Origin: Aurantimicrobium sp. INA4
GTDB taxonomy: Bacteria > Actinomycetota > Actinomycetes > Actinomycetales > Microbacteriaceae
Length of the DNA stretch: 64,000 nucleotides
Assembly: GCF_027924525.1 (NCBI RefSeq)
Contig: NZ_AP027040.1
Span: 1,364,001 to 1,428,000, forward strand
Direction of reading: 5' to 3'
The notes beneath the pieces were generated by a model. It was not told the DNA's origin. It searched no databases and saw only the letters and a list, made by a program, of their open reading frames with translations. Of this stretch, positions 1 through 10,634 are shown one piece after another. The translations under genes and the position numbers were made by a program. Each line of letters opens with the position of its first letter. Position 1 is the first letter of the stretch.

Positions 1-1
1 A

Positions 2-325
2 TCACGATTGCGCGAGCTTGCTCGCACTGTAGATAACAGCCTCGATGACGGTGTTTATGTACAGTTCCGTGGCCCACATTATGAAACACCTGCAGAAGTA
101 CAGATGGCCAAGGTTCTTGGCGGCCACATCGTGGGCATGTCCACCGCGTTAGAGGCAATTGCGGCCCGCCAAGCAGGCATGGAAGTTCTCGGGCTTTCTC
201 TCATTACGAACTTGGCAGCTGGAATTTCTGAGAATCCACTTTCTCATAAAGAAGTTCTTGAAGCCGGCGCTGCTGCTGAAAGTCGCATTAGCGAGCTTCT
301 TGCTCACATTGTCGACAAGCTATAG
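2..325 (+). CDS. punA: Purine nucleoside phosphorylase, C-terminal part (5' end outside window)
   Basis: This enzyme cleaves purine (deoxy)nucleosides with phosphate to give the free base and (deoxy)ribose-1-phosphate in cytoplasmic salvage. The visible 107 or so residues carry the trimeric-PNP signatures [28 protein letters not shown] and [11 protein letters not shown]. The frame is open to the window edge (an S-R-L-R-E-L-A-R run before the TTG at 8), so the TTG is internal and the gene starts upstream. It is followed after 8 nt by the phosphohexo/pentomutase gene, the same order as deoD-pmmB in mycobacteria, which suggests co-transcription. Confidence 0.93.
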   Translation, partial: SRLRELARTVDNSLDDGVYVQFRGPHYETPAEVQMAKVLGGHIVGMSTALEAIAARQAGMEVLGLSLITNLAAGISENPLSHKEVLEAGAAAESRISELLAHIVDKL

Positions 326-333
326 AAATTTCG

Positions 334-2034
334 GTGATGAAAATGGAGCATGAGTTCCACTCAGATGTTCTTGACTGGCTCGATCAGGACCCAGATCCTG
401 AAACAGTGGCAGAGCTTCGAGCTCTTCTCGAAGCATCTGAAAAGGGAGATGAAAATGCACACACTGAGATTACGGACCGCTTCTTCACTCGGTTAAGCTT
501 TGGCACTGCTGGTCTTCGTGGAGCTATCGCTGCTGGACCCAACCGAATGAATCGGGTTGTTGTTATCCAAGCTGCAGCTGGTTTGGCACGCTACCTCCTT
601 TCCCACGCTCCCACAGGCAAGACTCCCCTTGTGGTTATTGGTTTTGACGGACGCAAGAACTCTGAAGTGTTTGCCCGTGACACGGCAGAAATCATGTCAG
701 GTTTCGGCATTCAGGCTTTGTTGATGCCCCGAATGGTGCCCACTCCTGTCCTCGCTTTCAGTGTTCGCGAGCTGAATGCCAGCGCAGGTGTCATGGTGAC
801 TGCCAGCCACAACCCTGCAGCAGACAACGGCTACAAGGTGTATCTCGGTGGTGAAGATCACGGTTCTCAGATAGTTTCTCCCGCAGATGCATACATTGCC
901 GAGCAGATTCACTTCGTTGCCACTCAGATGAAGGTTAGCGAGCTTGCCAGAGGACCCTTCAACATCATTCCTGAATCGGTCATTGAGAACTACATCTCCC
1001 AGACTGCTCTGGTTGCAGGAAGTTCTGCACCTGTTCCTTCAGCACAGCCCCACTTTGTTTACACTGCCATGCATGGCGTGGGCTTTGAAACTTTCGCAGC
1101 TGTCATCTCACGTGCTGGCTTCTCTGCACCAGAAGTTGTTGCTGAACAAAACGTTCCTGATGCAACCTTCCCCACAGTGGAGTTTCCCAACCCTGAGGAA
1201 CCCGGTGCCCTTGACTTGGCCTTTGCACTGGCTGGCAAGACCAAGGCTGAACTGATTGTGGCGAACGACCCAGATGCAGATCGTTTGGCTGTGGCCATCC
1301 CGGATCAGACAGCGGCCGAAGGCTATCGCCGCCTCACCGGCAATGAACTAGGCGCACTGCTGGGCTGGCGAGCAGCACGTGAACTTTCTGCTAAACAGCG
1401 CACAGGAACCCTGGCATGCTCCATCGTGTCTAGCCCTGCACTCTCTGCCGTTGCTGAACACTACGGCCTGGGCTTTAAGTGGACACTCACCGGATTCAAG
1501 TGGGTTTCCAGGGTTGAGAACTTGACCTTCGGTTATGAAGAAGCACTGGGCTATCTGGTCAACCCCGGAACAATTCGAGACAAGGACGGCATCTCCGCTG
1601 CCGTTGCACTCTTGAGCATCGTCAGCGAACTGAAATCTCGCGGGTTGACCTTGAGTGATCACCTCGATGAGTTCAGCATGACATTTGGACATTTTGCGAG
1701 TGATCAGATTTCCCTTCGAGTTTCTGACCTCTCAGAGATTCCTCGATTGATGACAAGACTGCGATCTTCGCAGCCAGCGTTTGTTGGTGGGATTGCCGTG
1801 TCAAAAGTCGATGATCTTCTCGAAGGTAACTCCGAATTTCCCCCCAGTGATGTATTGAGGTTCTGGCTTGAAGATAGCTCCCGCATCATGGTTCGCCCCA
1901 GCGGAACCGAACCCAAGCTCAAGGTCTATATCGATGTGGTCTGCCGCGAAGGTGAGCTCATCGAACGCAGAAACGACGCTTCACAGAGACTCTCAGCCCT
2001 TTCTCTGGGGATGAAAGAACTACTTGGGCTCTAA
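334..2034 (+). CDS. Alpha-D-phosphohexomutase (phosphomannomutase/phosphoglucomutase, possibly phosphopentomutase)
   Basis: This 566-residue enzyme of the PGM2/PmmB branch moves phosphate between C1 and C6 (or C5) of a sugar. The catalytic serine loop TASHNPAADNGYK lies near residues 156-168 with phospho-Ser about 158. The metal loop DPDADR is at about 312-317 and the phosphate-binding RPSGTEPKLKVY is near the C-terminus. GTG 334 is the outermost start; ATG 337 and ATG 343 are equally possible because no clear Shine-Dalgarno sequence is visible. It follows the purine nucleoside phosphorylase gene and converges on deoA with a 3-nt gap. From that context I infer that it may act as phosphopentomutase on ribose-1-phosphate, a known activity of PGM2-type enzymes; specificity cannot be read from the sequence. 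Confidence 0.9.
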   Translation: MMKMEHEFHSDVLDWLDQDPDPETVAELRALLEASEKGDENAHTEITDRFFTRLSFGTAGLRGAIAAGPNRMNRVVVIQAAAGLARYLLSHAPTGKTPLVVIGFDGRKNSEVFARDTAEIMSGFGIQALLMPRMVPTPVLAFSVRELNASAGVMVTASHNPAADNGYKVYLGGEDHGSQIVSPADAYIAEQIHFVATQMKVSELARGPFNIIPESVIENYISQTALVAGSSAPVPSAQPHFVYTAMHGVGFETFAAVISRAGFSAPEVVAEQNVPDATFPTVEFPNPEEPGALDLAFALAGKTKAELIVANDPDADRLAVAIPDQTAAEGYRRLTGNELGALLGWRAARELSAKQRTGTLACSIVSSPALSAVAEHYGLGFKWTLTGFKWVSRVENLTFGYEEALGYLVNPGTIRDKDGISAAVALLSIVSELKSRGLTLSDHLDEFSMTFGHFASDQISLRVSDLSEIPRLMTRLRSSQPAFVGGIAVSKVDDLLEGNSEFPPSDVLRFWLEDSSRIMVRPSGTEPKLKVYIDVVCREGELIERRNDASQRLSALSLGMKELLGL

Positions 2035-2037
2035 GTT

Positions 2038-3345
2038 CTATTCGCCGGTGATGCGCTCAGCAATGAGCGAGTTGCGGGGCACGAAAGTGCTGGCATCACC
2101 AATGACATAAGCTCCTTCAACTGCTTCCAGCGCACGCTCAAAGCGAGCTGCATCGTTGGCATAGAGCGTGAACAGCGGCTCACCCTTGCGAACCATGTCG
2201 CCTGGCTTGGCGTGAAGATCAATACCTGCTGCGTGGATAACAGCATCCTCAGCACGGGCGCGTCCAGCACCCAAACGCCAGGCAGCAATCCCAAAGGGAA
2301 GGGCTTCTTGGTGCAACAGCATGCCATCGCTCTCGGACAGAACCACGTGTGATTCCGCGGCTGTGGGCAGTGCCGCGTCAGGGTCTCCCCCCTGAGCAGC
2401 AATCGTTGCACGCCAGGAATCCATAGCTTTGCCGTTGCGGAGATTCTCCGCGACGTCCACATCATGCATGCCAGCCAGGTTGAGCATTTCCGTAGCCAGG
2501 GCCACGGTTAGCTCAATCAGATCAGCGGGACCCCCGCCTGCCAATACCTCAACAGATTCACGAACCTCATTTGCATTACCAATGGTGAGACCCAGAGGAA
2601 TGTTCATATCCGTGAGCAAAGCTGTGGTGTTTACGCCAGCATCCGTGCCGAGGGCAACCATGGTCCGGGCAAGTTCGCGTGAGCGTTCTATGTCTTTAAG
2701 AAATGCACCAGAACCAAACTTCACATCCAGGACGAGGCTGTCTGTTCCTTCGGCAATCTTCTTGCTCATGATGCTGGAAGCAATCAAGGGGATCGCTTCC
2801 ACGGTTGCCGTGATGTCGCGCAGGGCATAAAGTTTGCCATCTGCGGGAGCTAGACCAGAGCCCGCAGCACAGATCACACCGTTGAGCTTCGCGAGTTGAT
2901 TGAACATCTCTTCATTGGATAGATGTGCTCGCCAACCAGAAATGGATTCAAGTTTGTCCAAGGTTCCACCGGTGTGACCAAGTCCTCGGCCAGAAAGCTG
3001 TGGAACAGCAACACCAAAAGAAGCAACGAGGGGCATCAAAGGAAGTGTGATCTTGTCTCCCACACCACCTGTGGAGTGCTTATCAGCTGTGGGGCGGTTC
3101 AGCGCAGAGAAGTCCATGCGCTCTCCTGAAGCAATCATGGCCATGGTCATGTCTTTGATTTCTCGACGGGTCATGCCGTTGAGGAAAATAGCCATGGTCA
3201 TGGCTGACATCTGTTCTTGAGCGATGAAGCCGCGGGTGTAGGCATTAATCATCCACTGAATCTGTTCGGTGCTCAGCTCCCCTTTGTCACGTTTGATGGA
3301 GATGAGTTGAACAGCGTCGAAAGGCTCGATCGTGGGGGTACTCAT
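2038..3345 (-). CDS. deoA: Thymidine (pyrimidine-nucleoside) phosphorylase
   Basis: This enzyme splits thymidine or deoxyuridine with phosphate into base and deoxyribose-1-phosphate. The protein has 435 residues, normal for the family. The phosphate-binding signature KHSTGGVGDK lies at residues 89-98, preceded by the alpha-domain run SAMTMAIFLNGM. The start ATG overlaps the cdd stop by 4 nt, so the two are translationally coupled. It is the last gene of the nucleoside-uptake operon (BMP lipoprotein, ATPase, two permeases, cdd, deoA). Imported cytidine nucleosides are deaminated and then phosphorolysed by the last two enzymes. Confidence 0.97.
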   Translation of the reverse strand: MSTPTIEPFDAVQLISIKRDKGELSTEQIQWMINAYTRGFIAQEQMSAMTMAIFLNGMTRREIKDMTMAMIASGERMDFSALNRPTADKHSTGGVGDKITLPLMPLVASFGVAVPQLSGRGLGHTGGTLDKLESISGWRAHLSNEEMFNQLAKLNGVICAAGSGLAPADGKLYALRDITATVEAIPLIASSIMSKKIAEGTDSLVLDVKFGSGAFLKDIERSRELARTMVALGTDAGVNTTALLTDMNIPLGLTIGNANEVRESVEVLAGGGPADLIELTVALATEMLNLAGMHDVDVAENLRNGKAMDSWRATIAAQGGDPDAALPTAAESHVVLSESDGMLLHQEALPFGIAAWRLGAGRARAEDAVIHAAGIDLHAKPGDMVRKGEPLFTLYANDAARFERALEAVEGAYVIGDASTFVPRNSLIAERITGE

Positions 3346-3773
3346 GACTTGTCCTTGGATTGTGCAGTATAGGCATCGAGCTGGCGAGGTCCGAAGGCAT
3401 CTGGCAAGACCTCATCTATGGTCTTGAATCCGGATACGGTTTCAAGGACCATGCCCTCGGTTGAATGTTCGTAGAGAAGTTGACGGCAACGACCGCAGGG
3501 CATTAGTACTTCACCGTTGCCATCCACGCAGGTGAATGCAATGAGCTTTCCACCTCCAGTGGCATGAAGCTGAGAAACCAGGCTGCACTCAGCACAGAGG
3601 GTGAGGCCATAGGACGCGTTCTCCACATTGCAGCCAGAGATGATACGGCCGTCATCGACCAGAGCTGCTGCTCCCACGGGGAAGGAGGAGTAAGGAACAT
3701 ATGCGTTCTTCATTGCTGCTTTTGCAGCATTGCGTAAGACATCCCATTTGATGTCTTCACTTGTCGAACCCAT
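3342..3773 (-). CDS. cdd: Cytidine deaminase
   Basis: This enzyme deaminates cytidine and deoxycytidine to uridine and deoxyuridine. It is a 143-residue homotetrameric-type enzyme. Zinc ligands are Cys60 in LCAEC, and Cys93 and Cys96 in MPCGRCRQ; Glu62 is the proton shuttle. The substrate motif FPVGAAAL and NVENASYG are also present. The stop overlaps the deoA start (ATGA), and the gene lies 8 nt after the second permease gene, so it belongs to the nucleoside uptake and salvage operon. The start is supported by an AGGA about 5-9 nt upstream. Confidence 0.97.
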   Translation of the reverse strand: MGSTSEDIKWDVLRNAAKAAMKNAYVPYSSFPVGAAALVDDGRIISGCNVENASYGLTLCAECSLVSQLHATGGGKLIAFTCVDGNGEVLMPCGRCRQLLYEHSTEGMVLETVSGFKTIDEVLPDAFGPRQLDAYTAQSKDKS

Positions 3774-3781
3774 ATTTATTC

Positions 3782-5056
3782 CTAGCTCTTTACGTAGGGC
3801 TTCCCCGCTGCTGCGGGTCCGCGGACGCGACCAACAAAGCCGGCAACAGCAAAGATGGTGACGACATATGGCAACATCAACATGAACTCACTGGGCACAG
3901 GTGAGCCGATGATAGATAGAACGTTTTGCAGATTGCTCGCAAAACCAAACAGCAACGCGGCCAGGGTTGCTCGGATGGGATCCCAGCGACCAAAAATCAC
4001 CGCGGCAAGGGCTATAAATCCAGCTCCCGCGGTCATTTCTTTTTGGAATGCACCGACAGAACCGAGCGTAAAGTAAGCCCCGCCGATTCCGGCGATTGCA
4101 CCAGCGAGTGCCACGTTCCAGAATCTCGTCGCGGCAACGTTAATTCCAACTGTGTCCGCAGCCATGGGATGTTCACCCACTGAACGCAAGCGTAGCCCCC
4201 ACTTGGTTTTGAAAAGGGCATAGGCAACAATCGCAACAATCACATACATCAGATAGACAATGACTGTTTGTCTAAAAAGCACCGGCCCAATAATGGGGAT
4301 TTGGCTGAGAAGGGGAATTTCGATGCGATCAAAACGGGGAGGAGAGTTCAATGCTGGAGTGTTTGCGCTCAGGACCTGCGAATACAAAAAGCTTGTAAGG
4401 CCGAGCACGAGAACATTAAGAACAACACCAACAATGACTTGATCGACCAAATATTTGACTGAGAAAGTTGCCAAGACAAACGAAACGAGCATTCCGGCAA
4501 CCATTGCTGAAGCCAAACCAAGGTAAGGCGATCCAGTCAGGGTAGCTACCATCGCCGAAACAAAAGCACCAGCCAAGAGCTGTCCTTCAATTGCAATGTT
4601 GATGACGCCAACGCGCTCGGAGATAATTCCACCAAGTGCTCCAAAAATCAGTGGAATACTCAGACCAAGTGTCCCTAGAAGAAGACCTGGGATGAGGATT
4701 GATCCATCTGCACCGGCCCAGGTGAGGAAGCCCACCATAAAGAAAAAACCGAATGCACTTATCATCCACACTGGGGATGACTTTCCTCTTCGAGAAAAGA
4801 AGAAGCTGACCATGGTGATGACAAACAGCACAGCGGTCACAACTATTCCGGTTGCCAGAGCCGGCAAATCAATAGAGGGAAGTTGAATGAAATCTGACTC
4901 TGTTGAAAGACGGAAATTTGTACTTGCCCCAGTATTGAAAAGGATGAAAATGAGAAAGGAGACAGCAGTAAACGCGGCAAAAGCAATGGGTGCTTTCCAA
5001 CTACGCAACACCACTGTGTTTGCAGTCTCATTGTTAAGTGTGAGGCTCTGACTCAT
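3782..5056 (-). CDS. Nucleoside ABC transporter, permease (NupQ/YufQ type)
   Basis: This inner-membrane permease of a BmpA-type nucleoside importer has 424 residues with about ten hydrophobic segments. The family run GGIISERVGVINIAIEGQLL (roughly residues 142-161) is the conserved cytoplasmic loop contacting the ATPase. The segment LRSVGEHPMAADTVGINVA in the second half is the second family signature. The long N-terminal part adds two extra membrane segments before the core. It overlaps the upstream permease gene by 4 nt and partners with it as a heterodimeric channel. Family membership is clear; nucleoside specificity is inferred from the linked cdd and deoA. Confidence 0.93.
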   Translation of the reverse strand: MSQSLTLNNETANTVVLRSWKAPIAFAAFTAVSFLIFILFNTGASTNFRLSTESDFIQLPSIDLPALATGIVVTAVLFVITMVSFFFSRRGKSSPVWMISAFGFFFMVGFLTWAGADGSILIPGLLLGTLGLSIPLIFGALGGIISERVGVINIAIEGQLLAGAFVSAMVATLTGSPYLGLASAMVAGMLVSFVLATFSVKYLVDQVIVGVVLNVLVLGLTSFLYSQVLSANTPALNSPPRFDRIEIPLLSQIPIIGPVLFRQTVIVYLMYVIVAIVAYALFKTKWGLRLRSVGEHPMAADTVGINVAATRFWNVALAGAIAGIGGAYFTLGSVGAFQKEMTAGAGFIALAAVIFGRWDPIRATLAALLFGFASNLQNVLSIIGSPVPSEFMLMLPYVVTIFAVAGFVGRVRGPAAAGKPYVKS

Positions 5057-6318
5057 CGTGCCACCGCCTTAACTCGGGGGCGTCGCAACGATACAGGCTT
5101 AGGTTCGCCAGCAGGGACCGGAAGCCTAAACATTGCTCGGATGAGGGGCGGAGCTGCAATGAACAACACAATAAGTGACTGAACAACCAGAACAATATCG
5201 ATGGGAATTCCTTCAGCAGCTTGCATGGCAAAACCACCCGCTTTGAATGCGCCAAAAAGAATACCGGCGAAGAAAACTCCCCACGGCCGAGCGCGTCCTA
5301 GAAGCGCAACGGTTATTGCGTCGAAGCCGATACCAGCATCAATACCGGAACTAAAGCCGGAAGGAACAACTCCCAGCACTTGGATCACACCCGCAACAGC
5401 GATAAGTCCACCTGAGAACAGCATCGCGTAGATGTACATCCGATCAACGCGAATACCTGCAACTCGTGCTGCGTTAGGGTTCTCTCCAACTGCACGGAAT
5501 TGAAATCCCAGGCTAGAACGTGACAATAGCCACCAAACGAACACAGTGAGCAGGACGACGAGGAGGAATCCTGAATTGAGGTTATAGCTGGGCCCGAGCA
5601 ATTTAGGAAGAACAGCGGTTTCGAGGATGGGCGCAGTCTTGGGGTTATTTGAACCAGGTGCTTGCAAGAATCCTTGAGTTCTCAGCATCCAAGAAACTAG
5701 GTAGAAAGCAATGTAATTGAGCATGATGGTCACGATGACCTCATGCGCTCCGGTGCGGGCCTTGAGTACACCCACGATTCCTGCCCACAGAGCTCCACCA
5801 ATAATTCCGGCAACAATGGCAACAATAAGGTGAATAACAGGGGGCAGTTGCCACGTGAATCCGACATACCCCGCACAGGCCGCAGCAATGAGCATCTGAC
5901 CTCGACCACCAATGTTGAATAAACCAACTCGGAAAGCTAGGGCAACACCTAGTCCGGCAATAATCAATGGGGTCGCAAAGGTGAGCGTTTCCGTCAGAGG
6001 CTTAATTCCTGTGGCGAAAGCTGGTCGACGGAAGTTATACACAGAGCCTTGAAAGAGTGACGAGTATGCTCCGAAGACAGAATCCCAGATTGCTTGGAAT
6101 GTGGACATTGGGCGAGCGAGGAAATAAGTCGTCGCTTTGTGAACCTGAGGATCGGTTACTGCGATCAGTATTGCGCCTACGATGAGAGCACTGATGACAG
6201 ACAATATGGAAATCACAACACTGCCACCGAGCATTTCTTTCAATGCAATATTCCAACGCGAAGGTGGCGCAATTTCCCCTTCAGGTGTGAGTCCTGTTTC
6301 GGTTGTGTTTTTGCTCAT
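5053..6318 (-). CDS. Nucleoside ABC transporter, permease (NupP/YufP type)
   Basis: This is the second permease of the importer, 421 residues. The family signatures LAFRVGLFNIGGRGQMLIAA and FRAVGENPNAARVAGIRVDR are visible, as is the branched-chain-amino-acid/BMP permease fold with about nine membrane segments. Both ends overlap neighbouring genes by 4 nt (ATPase upstream, NupQ-like permease downstream), a pattern typical of subunits needed in equal amounts. The N-terminal 20 residues are polar and cytoplasmic. Substrate is inferred from context, as for the partner permease. Confidence 0.93.
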   Translation of the reverse strand: MSKNTTETGLTPEGEIAPPSRWNIALKEMLGGSVVISILSVISALIVGAILIAVTDPQVHKATTYFLARPMSTFQAIWDSVFGAYSSLFQGSVYNFRRPAFATGIKPLTETLTFATPLIIAGLGVALAFRVGLFNIGGRGQMLIAAACAGYVGFTWQLPPVIHLIVAIVAGIIGGALWAGIVGVLKARTGAHEVIVTIMLNYIAFYLVSWMLRTQGFLQAPGSNNPKTAPILETAVLPKLLGPSYNLNSGFLLVVLLTVFVWWLLSRSSLGFQFRAVGENPNAARVAGIRVDRMYIYAMLFSGGLIAVAGVIQVLGVVPSGFSSGIDAGIGFDAITVALLGRARPWGVFFAGILFGAFKAGGFAMQAAEGIPIDIVLVVQSLIVLFIAAPPLIRAMFRLPVPAGEPKPVSLRRPRVKAVAR

Positions 6319-7838
6319 GCTGCAACTCCAGAAGGTGCTTCGCCTGCCATCATCAAACCTAGAGTTGCTCGAGGCGTGTCTGAAGGAACGATTCCCACAA
6401 TCTTTCCCTTGTACATCACTGCGATTCTGTCTGCGAGTGCAACAACTTCATCCAACTCGCTCGACACGACCAGCACAGGTATACCGCTGTCGCGGGTCTC
6501 TACGATTCGCTTATGCACAAACTCAATTGAGCCCACATCGATTCCGCGAGTTGGTTGAGCTGCAACGAAGAGGCTTAAGTCGCGACTAAGCTCTCTGGCC
6601 AACACAATTTTTTGTTGATTACCACCAGACAATTGTGATGCTTTTGACGTTATCCCTTGAGAGCGAACGTCGAATTCAGCTGACGTTTGGGTTGCGAATT
6701 CAGAAAGAGTTTTGAGTTGGAGTGCACCTGCTCGGACGAATGGGGCACCATGTGCTCGATCAAGCATGAGATTCTCTGCAATTGTAAAACTACCCACCAG
6801 GCCGTCTTGGGTTCTGTCTTCGGGGACAAAGCCAACTCCCGCATCAAGGATGTGACGAACTGATTTCCCAAGTAGTTGCTCTCCGTTAAGCGTGATGGAA
6901 CCAGTGACGTGCTGTGCTAGCCCCAAGATAGCCTCTGTCAATTCTGTTTGACCGTTTCCTTGGACCCCTGCAATACACACAATCTCGCCAGCCTTAATTG
7001 TGAAACTGACGTTATCCACGACGGGAATTCCATTGGTATCAATGACAGACAAAGATTCAACGACGAGGGCATTAGGGCCGAGTTGTGGTTCTTCCTTATC
7101 TACAGTGAGTTGAACCGCGCGACCTACCATCATTTCTGCGAGTTCTGTGTTTGAGGCAGTTGGTGACGCTTCTCCCACAACTTTCCCGAGACGAATCACG
7201 GTAATCTCATCGGCAACCTCGCGAACTTCTCTGAGTTTGTGGGTGATGAAAATAATGGCAGTTCCCGCATCACGAAGTTGCTTCATGATTTCCATCAACT
7301 CGTCTGTCTCTTGCGGAGTGAGGACTGCTGTGGGCTCGTCAAAAATCAATACTTGTGCATCACGAGACAACGCCTTGATAATTTCTACACGCTGTTGCAC
7401 ACCAACTGGTAGATCGCCAACCATCGCGTCTGGGTCAATATCGAATCCAAAGCGGGCACTGACATCAAGCACCAACTTTCGGGCCGCATCAATATCTAGG
7501 CGCCCACCCCTCTTAGTCTCTTCATGGCCCAGCATTACGTTCTCCGCCACCGTAAAGACTGGAATAAGCATGAAGTGCTGATGCACCATTCCAATTCCAG
7601 CTGCCATGGCATCACCGGGTCCGGAGAATTGCTGAACGACATCGTCCAGAAGAATCTCTCCCTCGTCTGCTTGATAGAGACCAAACAAGACGTTCATCAG
7701 TGTCGACTTACCAGCACCATTTTCTCCGACGAGCGCATGAATTTTGCCAGGCATAGCCACAAGGTTGATGTGGTCGTTGGCCGTCAACTGACCAAAACGC
7801 TTAGTGATATTGCGCAGTTCGAGCTTCATTGATCTCAC
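6315..7838 (-). CDS. Nucleoside ABC transporter, tandem ATPase (NupO/YufO type)
   Basis: This 507-residue protein contains two fused ABC domains and powers the BMP-dependent importer. The first domain has Walker A GENGAGKST at residues 38-46 and Walker B VLIFDEPTAVL. The second has a degenerate Walker A (GVQGNGQTEL) but a canonical LSGGNQQK signature. One catalytic site is therefore probably weakened, as is usual in sugar and BMP-type tandem ATPases. GTG 7838 and ATG 7829 are alternative starts. The gene overlaps the next permease by 4 nt and is separated from the lipoprotein gene by a strong hairpin, so it is probably expressed below the binding protein. Confidence 0.94.
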   Translation of the reverse strand: MRSMKLELRNITKRFGQLTANDHINLVAMPGKIHALVGENGAGKSTLMNVLFGLYQADEGEILLDDVVQQFSGPGDAMAAGIGMVHQHFMLIPVFTVAENVMLGHEETKRGGRLDIDAARKLVLDVSARFGFDIDPDAMVGDLPVGVQQRVEIIKALSRDAQVLIFDEPTAVLTPQETDELMEIMKQLRDAGTAIIFITHKLREVREVADEITVIRLGKVVGEASPTASNTELAEMMVGRAVQLTVDKEEPQLGPNALVVESLSVIDTNGIPVVDNVSFTIKAGEIVCIAGVQGNGQTELTEAILGLAQHVTGSITLNGEQLLGKSVRHILDAGVGFVPEDRTQDGLVGSFTIAENLMLDRAHGAPFVRAGALQLKTLSEFATQTSAEFDVRSQGITSKASQLSGGNQQKIVLARELSRDLSLFVAAQPTRGIDVGSIEFVHKRIVETRDSGIPVLVVSSELDEVVALADRIAVMYKGKIVGIVPSDTPRATLGLMMAGEAPSGVAA

Positions 7839-7905
7839 AACTTCAAGGGGGGAAAGTAAACAATTTGAGTCTAATCAATGCGATGGAAAGGCCCATCACG
7901 TAAAA

Positions 7906-7943
7906 GTTTGGGGAGGCAACCGCCGAAGCGGGCCTCCCCAAAC
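7906..7943 (-). terminator. Intercistronic hairpin (attenuator) after the nucleoside-binding lipoprotein gene
   Basis: A 12-bp perfect stem (GTTTGGGGAGGC, 7906-7917, with its complement 7932-7943) encloses a 14-nt loop and is followed on the - strand by TTTTA. It lies between the lipoprotein gene and the ATPase gene of one operon. It should allow partial termination or 3'-end protection so that the binding protein is made in excess. Confidence 0.75.
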
Positions 7944-7953
7944 GAGTGTTCTA

Positions 7954-9027
7954 TTACTTAGGCGAAGAAGGTGAAACTACCTGGATAGAACCATCGTTGA
8001 TGCCCTTAGTAATGGCATCCAACTGGCTCTGGAGGTCAGGGTTTACCTTCGATGCGTAGTCGTGGAATGGTGCTAGACCTACACCGCCGTTAGCGAGTGT
8101 TCCCACGAAAGGAGTGTTGTCGAACTTGCCGTTTGCAGCTGCGAGAGTTACATCAGCAACACCAACACCAACCTGCTTGAGAACAGAGGTCAAGAACATG
8201 CTCTTGATTTCTGGTGCAGTGAGGTAAGCGTCGGAGTCAACACCAATCAGAGGAATGTCCTTGCCGGAGTCCTTGATTGCTTCAGCAGCGCTGAGGAAGA
8301 TAGGACCACCAACGGGGAAGATGACGTCAGCGTTCTGGTCGATGAGACCCTGAGCTGCAGTCTTTGCTTCAACGCCAGCTGCGAATCCACCAGTGAAAGA
8401 ACCGGTTTGAGATGCGACATCCCAACCAACGACCTTGACGTTAGCGCCGTTTTCCTGGTTGTAGTATGCAACACCATCAGCAAAACCATCCATGAAGATG
8501 GTTACTGGTGGAATCTGCATACCACCGAAAGTACCGACTACACCTGTGGTGCTGTAGCTAGCTGCGGTGTAACCAGCAAGGAACGCTGCCTGAGCAGTGT
8601 CGAAAACGATGGGCTTCACGTTGTCAGCAACAATGCTGCTGTCGTCAACGATGGCGAAGTTCACATCGGGGTTAGCTGCTGCTGCTTCTTTAGTAGCGTC
8701 TGCAAGCAAGAAACCAACGGTTGTGATCAAGGTGCAACCTTGGTCTACGAGGCTCTGAATGTTTGGTGCGAAGTCAGTCTCTGCAGCTGACTCGACGGTG
8801 ATGGGGGTTACACCCAATTCGTCAGAAGCTGCAGTGAGTCCTTCAAAACCAGACTGGTTGAACGACTTGTCGTCGAATCCACCTGAGTCAGAAACCATGC
8901 AAGGAAGGGCGAGGCTGCCGCCGTCGGCTGCTTCGTCTGCGGGTGCGCTGGCACAACCAGCCAACAGGGCAACAACACCAAGAGCTGCAACGCTGCTGAT
9001 GGCTACCTTACGAGAAAAAATTCCCAA
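7954..9027 (-). CDS. BMP-family nucleoside-binding lipoprotein (BmpA/PnrA/NupN type)
   Basis: This is the extracytoplasmic substrate-binding protein of the nucleoside ABC importer. The precursor has a positively charged N-terminus, a hydrophobic stretch and a lipobox LLAG-C with the lipidated cysteine at residue 25. The mature start carries the BMP signature SDSGGFDDKSFNQSG. I place the start at TTG 9027 because a GGAGGA Shine-Dalgarno lies 4-5 nt upstream and the signal peptide then begins properly; the frame is open to 9108 but that stretch does not look like a signal peptide. That gives 357 residues. It is the first gene of the nucleoside operon. Confidence 0.93.
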   Translation of the reverse strand: MGIFSRKVAISSVAALGVVALLAGCASAPADEAADGGSLALPCMVSDSGGFDDKSFNQSGFEGLTAASDELGVTPITVESAAETDFAPNIQSLVDQGCTLITTVGFLLADATKEAAAANPDVNFAIVDDSSIVADNVKPIVFDTAQAAFLAGYTAASYSTTGVVGTFGGMQIPPVTIFMDGFADGVAYYNQENGANVKVVGWDVASQTGSFTGGFAAGVEAKTAAQGLIDQNADVIFPVGGPIFLSAAEAIKDSGKDIPLIGVDSDAYLTAPEIKSMFLTSVLKQVGVGVADVTLAAANGKFDNTPFVGTLANGGVGLAPFHDYASKVNPDLQSQLDAITKGINDGSIQVVSPSSPK

Positions 9028-9199
9028 TGTGTCCTCCAAATACGAGTCCTCATACCAACCGCATGAGGTAGAGACTACGTTACTGGAAACAACGAAATTC
9101 GCTATCAATCCAGTTCTTTAGGCCGGATACGTTACACAAAAGAAATATTGGGATACGGAATCAGTCGTTTAGGGCCAAACAAACAACGAATTCCTTAGT

Positions 9200-10555
<1,356 letters not shown>

Positions 10556-10558
10556 TCA

Positions 10559-10564
10559 ATTCTA
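10559..10564 (-). promoter_or_regulatory. -10 box of argG, leaderless arrangement
   Basis: TAGAAT on the - strand ends 6 nt before the argG ATG at 10552, with no purine-rich ribosome site between. With transcription starting about 7 nt after the -10 box, the mRNA would begin at the start codon. The same box and spacing recur at the hadA-like gene (34787-34792). Confidence 0.6.
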
Positions 10565-10634
10565 GTTGGGGGTGAACTGGCCGAAGATTCTCCCCTAACA
10601 TGAGCTACACCCCTCTCTCTTTCAAGGACCGCTG

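Noticed and set aside
9028-9199. Promoter of the nucleoside operon
   Set aside because: Several partial -35/-10 candidates but none convincing, so no box is reported.
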